A stretch of 64,000 nt of DNA from CAWHHZ01 sp963829355 (GTDB lineage: Bacteria > Acidobacteriota > Thermoanaerobaculia > Gp7-AA8 > JAHWKK01), in contig CAWHHZ010000008.1 in the NCBI GenBank assembly GCA_963829355.1, positions 433,062 through 497,061 of the forward strand. The letters run 5' to 3'. Positions within the stretch are counted from its first letter, which is position 1; each line of letters begins with the position of its first letter. Below, one piece after another: positions 40,217 through 51,050 of this stretch. The position numbers were made by a program, and so were the translations under genes. Under the pieces are notes generated by a model that was not told where the DNA came from, made no database searches, and saw nothing but the letters and a program-made list of their open reading frames with translations.

Positions 40217-41215
40217 ATGAATCAGCCCAGTTCAAATGTCCCTGACGTCGTCGTGATCACCGGTGCCTCAGCTGGAGTCGGTCGTGCGGTCGCACGACGC
40301 TTTGCTACAGCCGGAGCAAAGATCGGACTGCTCGCGAGAGGAACCGAAGGCCTCGAAGCCACGGCCAGCGAGATCGAGAACCTCGGTGGAACGGCCTTGC
40401 CGATCGCGACCGATGTTGCCGATTACGACCAGGTCAACGCCGCAGCCGATCAGATCGAGAAAGAGCTTGGCGCGATCGACATCTGGATCAACAACGCGAT
40501 GACCTCCGTCTTCGCTCCGGTTCGTCAGATCGAGCCCGATGAGTTCAGGCGGGTCACCGAGGTCACCTATCTCGGTACCGTATGGGGGACGATGGTTGCG
40601 CTCGATCGAATGATCCCGCGCGATCATGGCAAGATCGTCCAGGTTGGATCCGCGCTCGCCTATCGCGGAATCCCTCTGCAGTCCGCCTACTGCGGTGCAA
40701 AGCACGGCATCCAGGGGTTCAACGATTCGCTCTACACGGAACTTCTCCACGACGACAGCAATGTGCGCCTGACTCAGGTGAACCTCCCGGCAGTCAACAC
40801 ACCACAATTCGGCTGGGTCCGGAGCAAACTGCCGAACAAGGCGCAGCCGGTTCCACCGATCTTTCAGCCGGAGGTCATCGCGGAAGCAATCTACTGGTGC
40901 GCTTACCACGACCGTCGTGAACTGACTGTCGGCTTCTCTGCCCTCAAGGCAATCTGGGGCAACAAGTTCATGCCCACTGCAGGCGACCACTACCTGGCCA
41001 GAAACGGGTTCAAATCTCAGCAGACAGACGAGCCGGAGGACCCCGACCGGCCGGACAACCTTTTCGAGCCCGTGTCAGGCGACCACGGCGCCCACGGTTC
41101 CTTCGACGACCGGGCGAAGAATCAGAGTTTGTCGCTCCTGCTCAACGAAAATCGGGAGCTCGTTTTAGGCGCGCTCGGTACGATTGCGCTGCTTGCTCTC
41201 CTCAAGAAGCGCTGA
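40217..41215 (+). CDS. SDR family oxidoreductase with a C-terminal membrane anchor
   Basis: The 332-residue protein has a classical short-chain dehydrogenase fold: nucleotide-binding VVVITGASAGVGRAVARRF, NNAM in place of NNAG, Ser in QVGSALAYRG and the Tyr-x3-Lys in SAYCGAKHGIQG. It likely uses NAD(P)H on an unknown substrate. After about residue 300 comes a polar linker and a hydrophobic helix (LVLGALGTIALLALLKKR), which would anchor it to the membrane. ATG 40217 has GGAG nearby. Confidence 0.88.
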   Translation: MNQPSSNVPDVVVITGASAGVGRAVARRFATAGAKIGLLARGTEGLEATASEIENLGGTALPIATDVADYDQVNAAADQIEKELGAIDIWINNAMTSVFAPVRQIEPDEFRRVTEVTYLGTVWGTMVALDRMIPRDHGKIVQVGSALAYRGIPLQSAYCGAKHGIQGFNDSLYTELLHDDSNVRLTQVNLPAVNTPQFGWVRSKLPNKAQPVPPIFQPEVIAEAIYWCAYHDRRELTVGFSALKAIWGNKFMPTAGDHYLARNGFKSQQTDEPEDPDRPDNLFEPVSGDHGAHGSFDDRAKNQSLSLLLNENRELVLGALGTIALLALLKKR

Positions 41216-41282
41216 GGGATGAAACCAGAGGCAGTCTCGAGAGGGTTCATAAATCCACCTCGAGATTGTAAACTCTTCAGAA

Positions 41283-41973
41283 ATGTCGTCTTCTGATCTC
41301 GAGGTGCAGGAATCACGCTGCTGCGAACGCTATCTAATTGATCCGCCGCTCGAAGGTGGGTTTGGAGGATCGGCGGTCACCATTCTGGACCTGGCTGAGA
41401 AGGGTCTTCGAGCCCAGCATCCCTCGCCCATCAGGCCTGGAACCACCGGATCGGTCTCGTTCCGGGTGCCTGGTGCGGCGGAACCGCTGAGATTCCGTGC
41501 GGAGGTCGTCTGGTGCCGGTTGTCCCCCACCGCCTCCCCCGACGGAAAACTTCTCTATCTGTCGGGATTGAGATTCGAGGAGGACTCTGGTGCCGATCCA
41601 ACATGGCATCGAACTGCTTCTGCGGAGAGACAAAGCCCGCCGCGACTTCGAATCCCTGGAAAAAAAGCGCTCGAAAGGGGACAAGAAAGTGACCTCCAAG
41701 GCACGCGGCAGCTCGCCGACGATGAAGGTCATCCGTCAGCATCGCAAGATCGATGAAGACACACTCCTTCTCGTCAAGCAGGCGTTTTCATACATGAAGC
41801 AGAATCCCGTCGAAGCCACCAAGTGGTACAACCGGGCCAAGTATGCATTGAAGGAAGGTGATGCGCCGCTGCTTCACCACAAGGATGACGTCCTCGCCAT
41901 ATGGGAGTACCTCGAGAGGATCGTCACGATCGACAAGATCGAGTGGGTCCTCGACAACGAACACCTCATGTAG
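41283..41973 (+). CDS. PilZ domain protein with a helical C-terminus, probably frameshifted
   Basis: The first frame holds a PilZ-like beta-barrel (CCERYLIDPPLEGGFGGSAV, LDLAEKGLRAQHP, LYLSGLRFEED); PilZ domains bind cyclic di-GMP, but the usual RxxxR is weak. A second frame from about 41590 carries a helical tail with DEDTLLLVKQAFSYMKQNPV and WYNRAKYALKEG. Removing one base near 41585-41592 joins them into 229 residues. However, AGGAGG stands 6 bases before GTG 41590, so the second part might be a separate coupled gene. Confidence 0.6.
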
Positions 41974-42000
41974 AGCTGACGGGCGGCAGTTCCTGAACCC

Positions 42001-43761
42001 TCACGCGAACGTATCGTCCAGAGCTTCGTCCGGAATCCTCAGCCTCGCCGCGAGGATGTCTGTCGGTGACAGGAATCCGACGACACGCCCGGTGCCGTCT
42101 CCCGCCACTACCGGACAGCGCGTCAGCCCGTGGCGGGCCAGTCCACGCAGAGCAATCCCGAGCGGCTCGGAGTCCCTCGGGGCATACGGCGCGTCCTCGA
42201 TGAAACTGGCGAGAGGTTCTTCGAGGATACCCTCGCGGGCAGCGCGGTCGAGCTCCTCCCGCGTCACGATTCCCTCGAGCGCGCCCGCGCGATCGACGAC
42301 CGGGTAGACGTGATATCTGGTCCCGGCAACCGAGCGGACCGCCTGCAGGACAGACAGATCTCGCTGCATGACCTTCGGCGATCGGCTCATGACCTCCGAG
42401 AGGGCTAGATGGATCGTCGGATCGGTGACTGCCTCCTGCTCGACGAATCCCTCTTCTCCCATCTGATGATCCACCAGATTTCTCTTCGAGATCTTCCTCG
42501 AGATCGAGATCGAGAGCGCCACCGCCAGCATCAAGGGCAGAATGAGGTCGTAGTCACGCGTCAGTTCGATCACGATGAGGACCGAAGCGATTGGATTGCG
42601 CAGCAGTCCGGCGAAGAAGGCGCCCATGCCGACCAGCGCATAAGCACCAGGATTGATCGGCGCATCAGGCAGGATGAGGGCGACAGCGTGTCCTACGGCC
42701 GCTCCCAGCGCGGTGCCGGCAAACAGGGACGGCGCAAATGTGCCGCCGATCAGCCCTCCGCAGACGGCGATGATGAACGCCACGGTCTTACCCGCAAACG
42801 CCGCCCCCGTGGTCTCGAGAGATCCTCCTCCAGCAAGCCACTCATTCATGGGGCCATAGCCCACGCCGAAGATGCTCGGTACGAACAGGCCGATGATGCC
42901 GATCAACGCTCCCGCCAGGGCTGCCCGAACCGGCCAGCTCGGGATCGCCCTCGCAAACTTCGACCGGCCGCTCTTCATGAGCCTGATGCCCCATCCCGAG
43001 ACGAGTCCGGCGATGATGCCCACCAGAGCAAACCCAACGAGCTCGCGCTCATCGGACCAGCTGGCCGTCACACCCCCGAGTAACGGCTCTCCTCCGAGCA
43101 TCAGCCTCTGCACGACCGCGGCTGCCACCGACGCGACGATCGCACCACCAAGAACGCCCCGCTGCGCAGTCCCCAGGATTTCCTCGAGGGCAAACACGAC
43201 CGCCGTGATCGGAGTGTTGAAGATCGCTGCAATCCCTGCAGCGGTACCAACGGGAATCATCCCTCTCACGATGCGCCGGGGAAGATGAAGAAATCTCGAC
43301 AGCGCGATCGACAGACCGCTCGAGACGACCACAGTCGGACTTTCAGGGCCGAGAGGCGCTCCGGAACCGAGTGAGAGAGGTGTCAGGAAGAAAGTAACGA
43401 GCACCGTTCGCATGTTCAGCAAACCCGGATCACGGTGATAAGCCAGCCGGACGCGAGCGAGATTCGCTCCGCCGGCTCCAGGCGCGAATTTGCGGATGAT
43501 CATGGCCAGAATGGCCGCAGCCGAGACGGGAACGAGAATGACCATCACGATGCGGAGCGGCATCGGTGTCTGAACCGCCCGCTCAATCATCAACTCTGAG
43601 AAAAGGTGAACGAGCTCGTGGAACAGGACGGCCACCACGCCGCAGACGACTCCTGTGACGATGATCGTCGCCAGAAGAAACTGGCGCGCCTTGTCACGAA
43701 GGAGCTCGAGAAGAACGATGCGGCGCGGCGAGGAGGAGGAATCTGGGGACGCGGGAGTCAT
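42001..43761 (-). CDS. ClC family chloride channel/antiporter with CBS domains
   Basis: The 586-residue protein has the ClC motifs: GSGAPLGPESPTVVV (with the gating Glu of GxEGP-like type), FALEEIL (internal proton Glu), and GGTFAPSLFAGTALG. About residues 450-580 form a CBS pair (LSEVMSRSPKVMQ, YHVYPVVDRAGALEGIVTRE) that may sense adenine nucleotides. It probably exchanges Cl- for H+ or acts in pH homeostasis. The downstream 3' end is 27 bases from the PilZ gene's end. Confidence 0.93.
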   Translation of the reverse strand: MTPASPDSSSSPRRIVLLELLRDKARQFLLATIIVTGVVCGVVAVLFHELVHLFSELMIERAVQTPMPLRIVMVILVPVSAAAILAMIIRKFAPGAGGANLARVRLAYHRDPGLLNMRTVLVTFFLTPLSLGSGAPLGPESPTVVVSSGLSIALSRFLHLPRRIVRGMIPVGTAAGIAAIFNTPITAVVFALEEILGTAQRGVLGGAIVASVAAAVVQRLMLGGEPLLGGVTASWSDERELVGFALVGIIAGLVSGWGIRLMKSGRSKFARAIPSWPVRAALAGALIGIIGLFVPSIFGVGYGPMNEWLAGGGSLETTGAAFAGKTVAFIIAVCGGLIGGTFAPSLFAGTALGAAVGHAVALILPDAPINPGAYALVGMGAFFAGLLRNPIASVLIVIELTRDYDLILPLMLAVALSISISRKISKRNLVDHQMGEEGFVEQEAVTDPTIHLALSEVMSRSPKVMQRDLSVLQAVRSVAGTRYHVYPVVDRAGALEGIVTREELDRAAREGILEEPLASFIEDAPYAPRDSEPLGIALRGLARHGLTRCPVVAGDGTGRVVGFLSPTDILAARLRIPDEALDDTFA

Positions 43762-43840
43762 TGCCGGAGCAGCAGACTACAGCGGCTCGCGACCTCACGC
43801 AACCTCACGAAGCTCGATCCGAGCTTAACCGAGAATCATC

Positions 43841-43868
43841 GCCTGCCGGACCCGCAGGTCCGGCAGGC
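43841..43868 (-). terminator. Perfect 12-bp hairpin after the OPT gene
   Basis: GCCTGCCGGACC and GGTCCGGCAGGC around a CGCA tetraloop, 11 bases beyond the OPT stop on the minus strand. It lacks a U-tract. Confidence 0.55.
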
Positions 43869-43879
43869 GCGAGTCTGCA

Positions 43880-45871
43880 TCAGGCGGAGCGTAGCGGCTT
43901 CACCGCCACTCTGTAGAGCAGGAACATCACGGTCACCAGCAGAATGAGTCCGACGATGCTCCAGTTCTTCTCGCCAAAGACAGCGAGCACATCAGCTCTC
44001 TCGGTGATCGCAATCGGAATGGCCATACCGATCCCGATCAGAGCTTCTCCTGTGATCAGGCCGGCAGCAAACAGCAGCCCCTGGCGCTCTCCGACGGTCT
44101 TCGCGTCCGCGAGTCTCGTCGAGAGCTCACCATCGGCCTGCGTCGCGCTGTTCATCCGGCTGAATGCTCGTCCCGCGGCCCAGGCGATGACACCCCCCAG
44201 AAAGATCGGCACATCGAGCTCGAACGGAAGATAGATACCCACCGCGACGGCGAGCACCGGTGTGCGGAACTCGCTTCCGCGCTTCTCGAGAATCACGTCA
44301 GTGACGATGACGCCCGCGGCGACGACCATGCCGATGATGACCATGTCCCACGGCAATCCACCGCCGAACACACCGGTCGCGACTGAGGCCATGAGGGTGG
44401 CCTGCGGAGCCGCAAGCGAGTCGGGCCGGGCAGCCGTCGCCGGACCGAAACCATATGCCTTGAGGAGCAGAGTCAGAATCGGAGCCATGACCAGCGCCGC
44501 GGCAGCCACTCCAACCACCTGCATGAACTGCTGCTTGATCGGCGTCGCCCCGAGAATGTAGCCGGCCTTGAGATCCTGCATGTTGTCGCCCGCGATTGCG
44601 GCTGCACAACAGACCACCGCACCGATCAGAACCGCCGACGCCGCTCCTTTCGGGTTTCCCGAGCCCATCATCAACAGCAGAAGCAGGGAGGCGGAGAGAA
44701 TCGTCGCGATCGTGACACCGGAGATCGGATTGTTCGACGATCCCACCAGACCCGCCATGTATCCGGCGACGGCCGAGAACAGGAATCCGCCCACCAGCAT
44801 GATGACGCTCATGACGAGGGAGATTGCGACACTGCCGGTGAAATATTCGAAGATGAAGAACAAGGGAACAACCGACAGGATGATGGCGATGCCTGCATAC
44901 TGCATCGGCACCTCCCGCTCGGTCCGCGCCACTTCTTCGGTCTGGGTTTTGGATGCCTGATAGGCGGCGAAGCCCGACTTGATCCCGCGGACGAGGCTCT
45001 TGCGCAGCTTGATCAGCGCCCACAGTCCCCCGACCACCATCGACCCGACACCGATGTAGCGGGTCTGCGCCGACCAGATCGAGCCCGCGGCAGACGCGGC
45101 GTCAAGCCCCTCGGGCGCCCCCACGATCGCGACGTACAGCGGAATCGCAACGAGCCAGTTCATCGCTCCGCCGATGAAAATCAGGACGGCGATGTTGAGG
45201 CCGACGATGTATCCCACACCAACGAGCGCGGGCGAGACATTCGTGCCGGCGTACAGAATGGTGCCGCCGACATAGGTCGCCCATTCGACCGATCCCCGCC
45301 AGAATCGCAGCCCCGTCTCTCCCAGCTTGAAGATACCGCCGATCAGTCCTGCCCACGCGAGGTAGGCGACCCCACCTCCGGACTCGCCCACTTTCAGCAC
45401 CTCTGCAGTCGCGACACCCTCGGGAAACTGCAGTGGCTCCTCGACGATCAACGCCCGTCTCAGCGGCACGGTGAAAAGAACACCCAGGATGCCGCCGAAC
45501 CCGGCAATCATCGTCGTTTCCCAGTAGTCGAACTCGGTCCAGGCACCCATCAGCACCAGCGCGGGGATCGTGAAGATCACGCCGGCCGCCAGGCTCTCTC
45601 CTGCCGAGGCGGAGGTCTGTACGATGTTGTTCTCGAGGATATTGGAGTTCCGGAAAAGCTTCAGGACCGCCATCGAGATCACAGCCGCCGGGATCGACGC
45701 CGACACCGTCATCCCCACGAGCAGCCCCAGGTACGTATTCGCCGCGCCCAGAATGATCGACAGTGCCGCACCGAGCAGCACCGCCTTGACTGTGATCTCC
45801 GGCAGCGTCGTCGACGCTGGTATGTGCGGCTCCGCCACCGCAGGGGTTTCCTGTGTGTGTTTCGAATGCAT
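43880..45871 (-). CDS. OPT family oligopeptide transporter
   Basis: The 663-residue polytopic protein has OPT hallmarks: AALSIILGAANTYLGLLVGM, the NNIVQTSASAGESLAAGVIF stretch, LQFPEGVATAEVLKVGE, and about 15 helices. OPT proteins import oligopeptides or metal-siderophore complexes using the proton gradient. ATG 45871 is preferred (GGGAGG 4 bases upstream; the residues after it fit the family's soluble N-terminus); a 24-residue longer ORF exists. Confidence 0.93.
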   Translation of the reverse strand: MHSKHTQETPAVAEPHIPASTTLPEITVKAVLLGAALSIILGAANTYLGLLVGMTVSASIPAAVISMAVLKLFRNSNILENNIVQTSASAGESLAAGVIFTIPALVLMGAWTEFDYWETTMIAGFGGILGVLFTVPLRRALIVEEPLQFPEGVATAEVLKVGESGGGVAYLAWAGLIGGIFKLGETGLRFWRGSVEWATYVGGTILYAGTNVSPALVGVGYIVGLNIAVLIFIGGAMNWLVAIPLYVAIVGAPEGLDAASAAGSIWSAQTRYIGVGSMVVGGLWALIKLRKSLVRGIKSGFAAYQASKTQTEEVARTEREVPMQYAGIAIILSVVPLFFIFEYFTGSVAISLVMSVIMLVGGFLFSAVAGYMAGLVGSSNNPISGVTIATILSASLLLLLMMGSGNPKGAASAVLIGAVVCCAAAIAGDNMQDLKAGYILGATPIKQQFMQVVGVAAAALVMAPILTLLLKAYGFGPATAARPDSLAAPQATLMASVATGVFGGGLPWDMVIIGMVVAAGVIVTDVILEKRGSEFRTPVLAVAVGIYLPFELDVPIFLGGVIAWAAGRAFSRMNSATQADGELSTRLADAKTVGERQGLLFAAGLITGEALIGIGMAIPIAITERADVLAVFGEKNWSIVGLILLVTVMFLLYRVAVKPLRSA

Positions 45872-46035
45872 GCGCCCTCCCGACAATGATTTGGGCAATG
45901 GTAGGCCAGCCGCCCCAGCGTGTCGAGAGGAACGCTGAAGCAACGCCTCCGGCCATTCGTCCGCGGCGTGAGGACTTCAACTCCTCGGAGCTGGAGCTCT
46001 GACGCTCACGGAAGGCCAGCAGGTCGCGGCACGTA

Positions 46036-46470
46036 CTAACGCTCTTCAGCTCGCCCTGTCATCTCATCGAGCCGGATACGGAACACCACCGGCGCAGGAT
46101 CGTCCCTCATCGCAGAGGCCAGCCGTCGCCGGCTCTCCTCATCCTCGACGTGGGGCGTCAGATGGCTCGCCAGAAGCTCCTTCGCACGGTCCCGCGCCTC
46201 CCCCGCGAGCTCTTCGAACTGCCCCCAGCCGATCACGCTCCTCCACTTGCCGAAATGCTCGACCTCGTCGGCTTCCACACAAACGCGTCGGTTTCTGCGC
46301 ATCGCCGTGAGTTTCCGCCCCTCGTAGCTGAAACCCACAACCGCCTCACCGTCCCAGGCACATGCTACCGGAACGACGTAGCTCTGGTGCTCTTCATGGC
46401 ATCCGAGGCGGACGACGAACTGCCCGGAGAGCAGCTCGTCGATCTCGCCCCGGCTCATTTCACGCGCCAT
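46036..46470 (-). CDS. Pyridoxamine 5'-phosphate oxidase-like FMN-binding protein
   Basis: The 144-residue protein has a split-barrel fold of the flavin-nucleotide-binding family: GQFVVRLGCHEEHQSYVVPV, VVGFSYEGRKLTAMRRNRRV, then WRSVIGWGQFEEL. Such proteins bind FMN or F420, with varied or unknown substrates. It begins 12 bases after the M20 peptidase gene's stop on the same strand, so the two are likely co-transcribed. Confidence 0.8.
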   Translation of the reverse strand: MAREMSRGEIDELLSGQFVVRLGCHEEHQSYVVPVACAWDGEAVVGFSYEGRKLTAMRRNRRVCVEADEVEHFGKWRSVIGWGQFEELAGEARDRAKELLASHLTPHVEDEESRRRLASAMRDDPAPVVFRIRLDEMTGRAEER

Positions 46471-46482
46471 GACGGAACCGGA

Positions 46483-47866
46483 TCACGAGACAGAGCTCGT
46501 GGCGATCTCCTCGAAGTACTTCGCAAACGCGACCATGCCACCTGATGCCTGGTCCCAATCGAAGTTCTCGTTCGGAGCGTGATAGCCGTGCTCCGGGAGC
46601 GAAAGGCCCAGGAACACGACGGGGCAGTCGAGCACCTTCTGCATCGAGGGCACAGCTCCGATCGATCCCCCTTCACGTACAAAGGCAGCCTCGGCGCCGA
46701 AAGCGAACTTCATCGCCCGGCGCACCGCATCGGGAAACGGCCCTTCGATCGGCGCATAAAACGGCTCCATCCGGTTCTCCGGAACGATCTTGACGTCGGG
46801 ATACCGCTCCGCCACCCAGTCCTTGACCAGCTTCAGGATTCTCTTCGGATCCTGATCGGGAACGAGGCGACACGAGATCTTCAGTGTGGCCTTTGGCGGA
46901 ATGATCGTCTTGATCCCGGGGCCTGTGTAACCTCCGACCACGCCGTGAACCTCGAATGTCGGGAGCGCCCAGAGACGCTTCATCGCATCGAAGTCGTCAT
47001 CAGTCCTCGTTGAACGGAGCTTGTGAGCCTTCCTGAAATCAGTGATCGAAAATCCGGACTTCCTGAAATCGTCGGCTTCCTTCTTCGAAAGCTTTCTCAC
47101 GTCGTCATAGAAGCCCTTGATCTTCACCCGTCCTGTCCGGGCATCGTGCATCTCGGAAACCATCTGCATGAGCTCCGCGAGAGGGTTCCTGGCCACACCG
47201 CCAGTCGTACCGGAATGAATGTCGGTTTTGCCGGTCTCGAGCACGAACTCGAATGCCTGCATTCCCCGGAGCCCGGCAGGGCAGGCCGGCTTCTTTCTCG
47301 ATACCCAGATCGTGTCGCACACGATCACTGAATCAGTCGACACCAGAGACTTGTTCGCCTTGAGCGCCTTCTCGAAACTCGGGGAACCGATCTCCTCCTC
47401 GAGCTCCCACAGAACATTGATATTCAGCGGCACGCCACGCTGGACCGCCGCGCGAATTCCAAAGAGCACTGCGAGAGCAGGCCCCTTGTCATCAGTCGTT
47501 CCGCGACCGAGATAGCGCTTTCCCTTCTTGATGAACTTGAACGGTTCATGCTCCCAAGGCTCGGTGTCCATCGATGCCGGCTGTACGTCGAGATGGTTAT
47601 AGACCGTCACGGTCGGCACCGAGTCGGAGTAATGAAAACGTCCGAAGACAATCGGATTGCCCTCGGTTTCGATCAATTGCGCCTTGCCGCCGAATTGCTC
47701 AATCGTATCGACGGCGGTCCTGGCCATCTTGTCGATGTCCGGCTTCCGCTCTGTCCTCGGCAGAGATTGACGGAATCTCTACGTACTTCTCGAGGAGCGA
47801 CTCGAACTCCTTCCGCGAAGATTCCGCGTACTTCCGAAGCTCGCTCCTGCTCGTCTGATCTGACAT
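46483..47866 (-). CDS. M20 family dipeptidase, frameshifted once
   Basis: The N-terminal 45 residues (MSDQTSRSELRKYAESSRKE, EIPSISAED) are in one frame and the rest (KPDIDKMARTAVDTIEQFGG onward) in another; one base near 47749-47755 must go, giving 460 residues. M20 metal-site motifs are clear: YNHLDVQPAS, GRGTTDDKGPALAVL, and WELEEEIGSP (Glu pair). A lid domain lies between residues 220 and 330. It likely hydrolyses dipeptides with two metal ions. ATG 47866 has AAGGAG 5 bases upstream. Confidence 0.85.
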
Positions 47867-47928
47867 GAAAACTCCTTTCGGGACAGCGCCTACTGAGATC
47901 GGCGCCGTGTGGGCTGGCATTCTACGGT

Positions 47929-50528
47929 TTACTGCTCTGAACTCCAGTAGAGGGCGTTGAACAGCAGCGGGAAAGTACCGTGAGTCTGCGCGCGATTCTG
48001 CGGGCTGAAACCGAACAGAACGATCTTTCCTTCTCCCTGCTCGAGCGCAACCGCCGCCACCCTCCCGGCGAGGCGCTCTTCTCCGCGGATCCAGCCGGAC
48101 AGAAGAATCTCATCCGCCTCCCTGGGGTACCAGAGCAGGATCTCACGTTCCGTCTCGGAGCCCGGTACGGAGGTCGAGAATGCGCGATTGCCGGCGTGGA
48201 AGATCGGTAGCGTCGGGGGAAGGCCGAGCGTCACCGGATGCCCCTGATCCACATTCGTAAGGAGGATCGCGCCGGGCGCGGAGAACTGATCCTTCTTCAC
48301 CTTCGCCAGGGAGTTCACGACCGGCACATTGAACTTGTCGATCACGAAGTCCGACGCGTCAGCCATCGCGATGAGGGTTCCTCCTCCCTCCACGAATGCG
48401 GTCAGCGCTTCGACACCTTCCTCACCCAATCCGCCTGCGTAAGGCTCCGGATAAGGAGGAGCATATTTCATCTCTCCATCTTCGGTCTTCCGGCGTCCCT
48501 TCTCGAGCAGATTCGCGTCGATATCGGGCAGAATGATCGCGTCGTACGACCGGACCAGGCGCTGTTTCTCGTTTGCTCCTGCCTTGACGGCAGCCGTGAT
48601 CGAGAGAGCTGACCGGAAAGCCGTACTCTTCCAGCACGAACCGCGTCCAGCCTTCATCGATCGAGGGATACGAATACGGTTTGTAGACACCGATCCTCGG
48701 CAATCGTAGCTGGTGACGTCGCGCCGGAAGTCCCGTGACCGGTATGAGCGGCACCTCGATCTCCGCTGCAACAGTTCCGTACTCACCGAGCGTGGCGCCA
48801 TCGAGGTAGAAGGTCCCGGCCTCGAGCCGAAGGGGGACCGGAGCCTGAACCAGATCATTCTCGACTGAATCGCCGATCCAGACACTCACCCCCGCTGCAA
48901 GAGCGGCATTCACGACCTTTGTTGCCTCGGTGGAATGGCGGCCGATCGCGTAGTAGGGCGCGTTGGCCACGCGCACCTCTGGCGATGACATACGCCCCGA
49001 GCGGTCGTCGAGAGCGGTGTCGTCTCCACATCGTACGGCATCTTCCGCTTCTCGACTTCCACGTTCATGAGAAGCGGAAGGCTCCAGGTAGAAACGTCGT
49101 ACGGAGCAAGAATCTCATCTGCGCCCGTCATGCGGACCTCCGGATAGGTCTGCGACGCGAGCATCTCCTCGATGAATCTGCTGTAAGGCTGCGCCAGCGG
49201 AATCCAGAGATCGCCATTTTTCGCGACTCCAACGTCGACGCCGTGCTCCGCCATCAATCGTCCGAGCCTCAGTGCCGTGGGCCAGTCTCGCTGATCCCGT
49301 GGGAGGCGGTATGCGAGGCGCCCCTCTCCGAGTTTAATGGCGCTCTGCGCGCGCGCGACGATGTTTTTGAGAAAGTCCGCGTCGATACCGGGAGGCGAGT
49401 CTCGAGAAGAGCGTTCGATGAGATCTGCTGGTAGGTGATGATGTCGCTCATCCGCCACCACCCCCCTTCCCAGGGATTGGGAAAATTGACCTGCGGCCTG
49501 TACTCGGTCAGTCCTTTCCCTCCGCCGCTGAGATCGGTGGGATGAATGAAAACAGGACTCGCGATCTTCGCCGAGGCGGTCTCTGTCAGAAGTCCCGTAA
49601 TGTTCTTCCACCATCCGGTGTTTCGCGTCCCGCCGAGCCAATACGCATCGAATCCATAGCCGAAGATCACGCCCGACTTCTGTTCCTGTTCGAGGCGGAA
49701 AGCCATCGCGCTTCCGATCAACTGAATTTCACGCCAGATGAGCGGATGAACGTCGGGATCGAGCGGATCGGCAAACGGCGGGATGAACATCCGCGGACCC
49801 GTACTGCCCATCTGGTGATGATCGACGAAAATCTGAGGAAACCACTCATGGTAGATCGCGTGATTGAGAGCCTTCGTCTCCTTCTGCGTCAGCATGAACC
49901 AGTCGCGGTTGTTGTCGTGGCCGGCGTAGGGATGGTAGAGCCACGGCATCCAGCCACCCTCGAACTCATCTCCCTTGTGCATGCGATACCAGTCGACCAC
50001 CATCTGCTGACCGTCGGGATTGAGCGACGGGACGAGAAGCAGCACCACGTCGTCGAGCCACGACGCCATCCTCGAGCCTTCCGGCGCGGTGGCAAGCTCG
50101 TGTGCCCACACCATCGCCATCTGCGACGAGGCGATCTCGGTCGAGTGGATGTTGCAGGTGACCAGAACGACGGTCTTGCCCGAATTGGCCAGCCTCTCGA
50201 GCTCCTCGGGATCGATGCCCCTGGGATCGGCAAGTCTGGCCGCGGTCTCACGGATCTGAGGGAGCGTCTCGATATTGCGAGCCGAAGAGATGACCGCCAT
50301 GATCATGTCGCGTCCGAGCGTGGTCTCTCCCAGGGAGACGACCTCCACGCGATCCGATTCCGCATCGAGGGCGTTGAAGTACTCCTTGATCTGACCATAG
50401 TCCGCGAGAGTGCGGTCGCTGCCGATCTCGATCCCGAGATATTCGGAGGGACTTTCGATCCCGGCCGTTGCCGGCACTGCTGACAACGCCAGGGTGAGAA
50501 TCAGAAGCAGACGCGTGACTTTCCTCAT
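47929..50528 (-). pseudogene. M14 family zinc carboxypeptidase, broken by three frameshifts as sequenced
   Basis: The reading frame starts at ATG 50528 with a signal peptide (MRKVTRLLLILTLALSAVPA) and the M14 domain: zinc ligands in CNIHSTEIASSQM and FVDHHQMGSTG, and NPDGQQMVVDWYR. It changes frame near 49390-49400 (before PPGIDADFLKN), near 49010 (after YDVETTPL), and near 48600-48612 (after YGFPVSSL). Beyond these the sequence keeps coding character (IDANLLEKGRRKTEDGEMKY to LLFNALYWSSEQ). The total of about 865 residues fits secreted acidobacterial M14 proteins. I list it as a pseudogene for its three lesions, but sequencing error is equally possible. Confidence 0.75.
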
Positions 50529-50641
50529 GTAGCGGGTCCTCCTTCAGACGAAGCGGATTATAGGAGACTGGAGAGAAAGAGGCAGCGATGGCAGCAGATT
50601 GCCGCCGATTTCGCCGCTCCGAAGATTGCCCCTGAGGAGAG

Positions 50642-50792
50642 CAGTCGTCAGTCGTCAGCTCGGAGAATGACTCGGCTGTCGGAATGACGCCGCTTCGCTT
50701 CGCCAATGGAGTGAAATGACTCACCCGTCTCTGGGGGGAGGTTGCTGCGTACCGTCCCCCACCCAGATTCCTCGCTACGCTTCGGAATGACA
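50642..50792. repeat. CAGTCGT arm plus inverted GTCATTCCGAAGC-family element
   Basis: Two 7-bp CAGTCGT units (50642-50660) precede a diverged left arm (GTCGGAATGACGCCGCTTCG) and a right arm CCCAGATTCCTCGCTACGCT TCGGAATGAC that is the complement of the element cores at 829 and 53550. Confidence 0.75.
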
Positions 50793-50821
50793 GTCCTTTG
50801 TTGTGAGGGGTTTAGAAGTGG

Positions 50822-50932
50822 TGTCATTAGAAGCGCCAGCGAAGGATCGCGTTCCGTTATCCTCGCCCTGAGCCCCGGGCAATTTCAGTCGAGTCATTTC
50901 GTACGCGATCCTTCGCTGACGCCCAGGTTGAC
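50822..50932. repeat. GTCATCCTGAGC palindromic element, copy 8 (degraded ends)
   Basis: The inner arms AGCGAAGGATCGCGTTCC and GTACGCGATCCTTCGCTGAC are kept, but the ends read GTCATTAGAAGC and GCCCAGGTTGAC, so this copy is older or edited. Confidence 0.75.
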
Positions 50933-51050
50933 AGTTTTGTGATCGGTGGTCCGGGGGCGAAGGTAGTTCCCGTCGACTCGAGCCGTCAAAACACCTCTTA
51001 CAATGGGGTAGTATTGGAAGTTCGACCACACCCTCGACTGGAGGCGCAAC

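Larger units (their letters stand above)
50529..51050. other. Repeat-rich gene-free gap between the M14 and M1 peptidases
   Basis: Over 500 bases without a gene, holding the two repeat elements listed next (50642-50792 and 50822-50932). A TACAAT-like -10 at 50999-51004 lies before the M1-type gene. Outside these, nothing is recognised. Confidence 0.6.
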
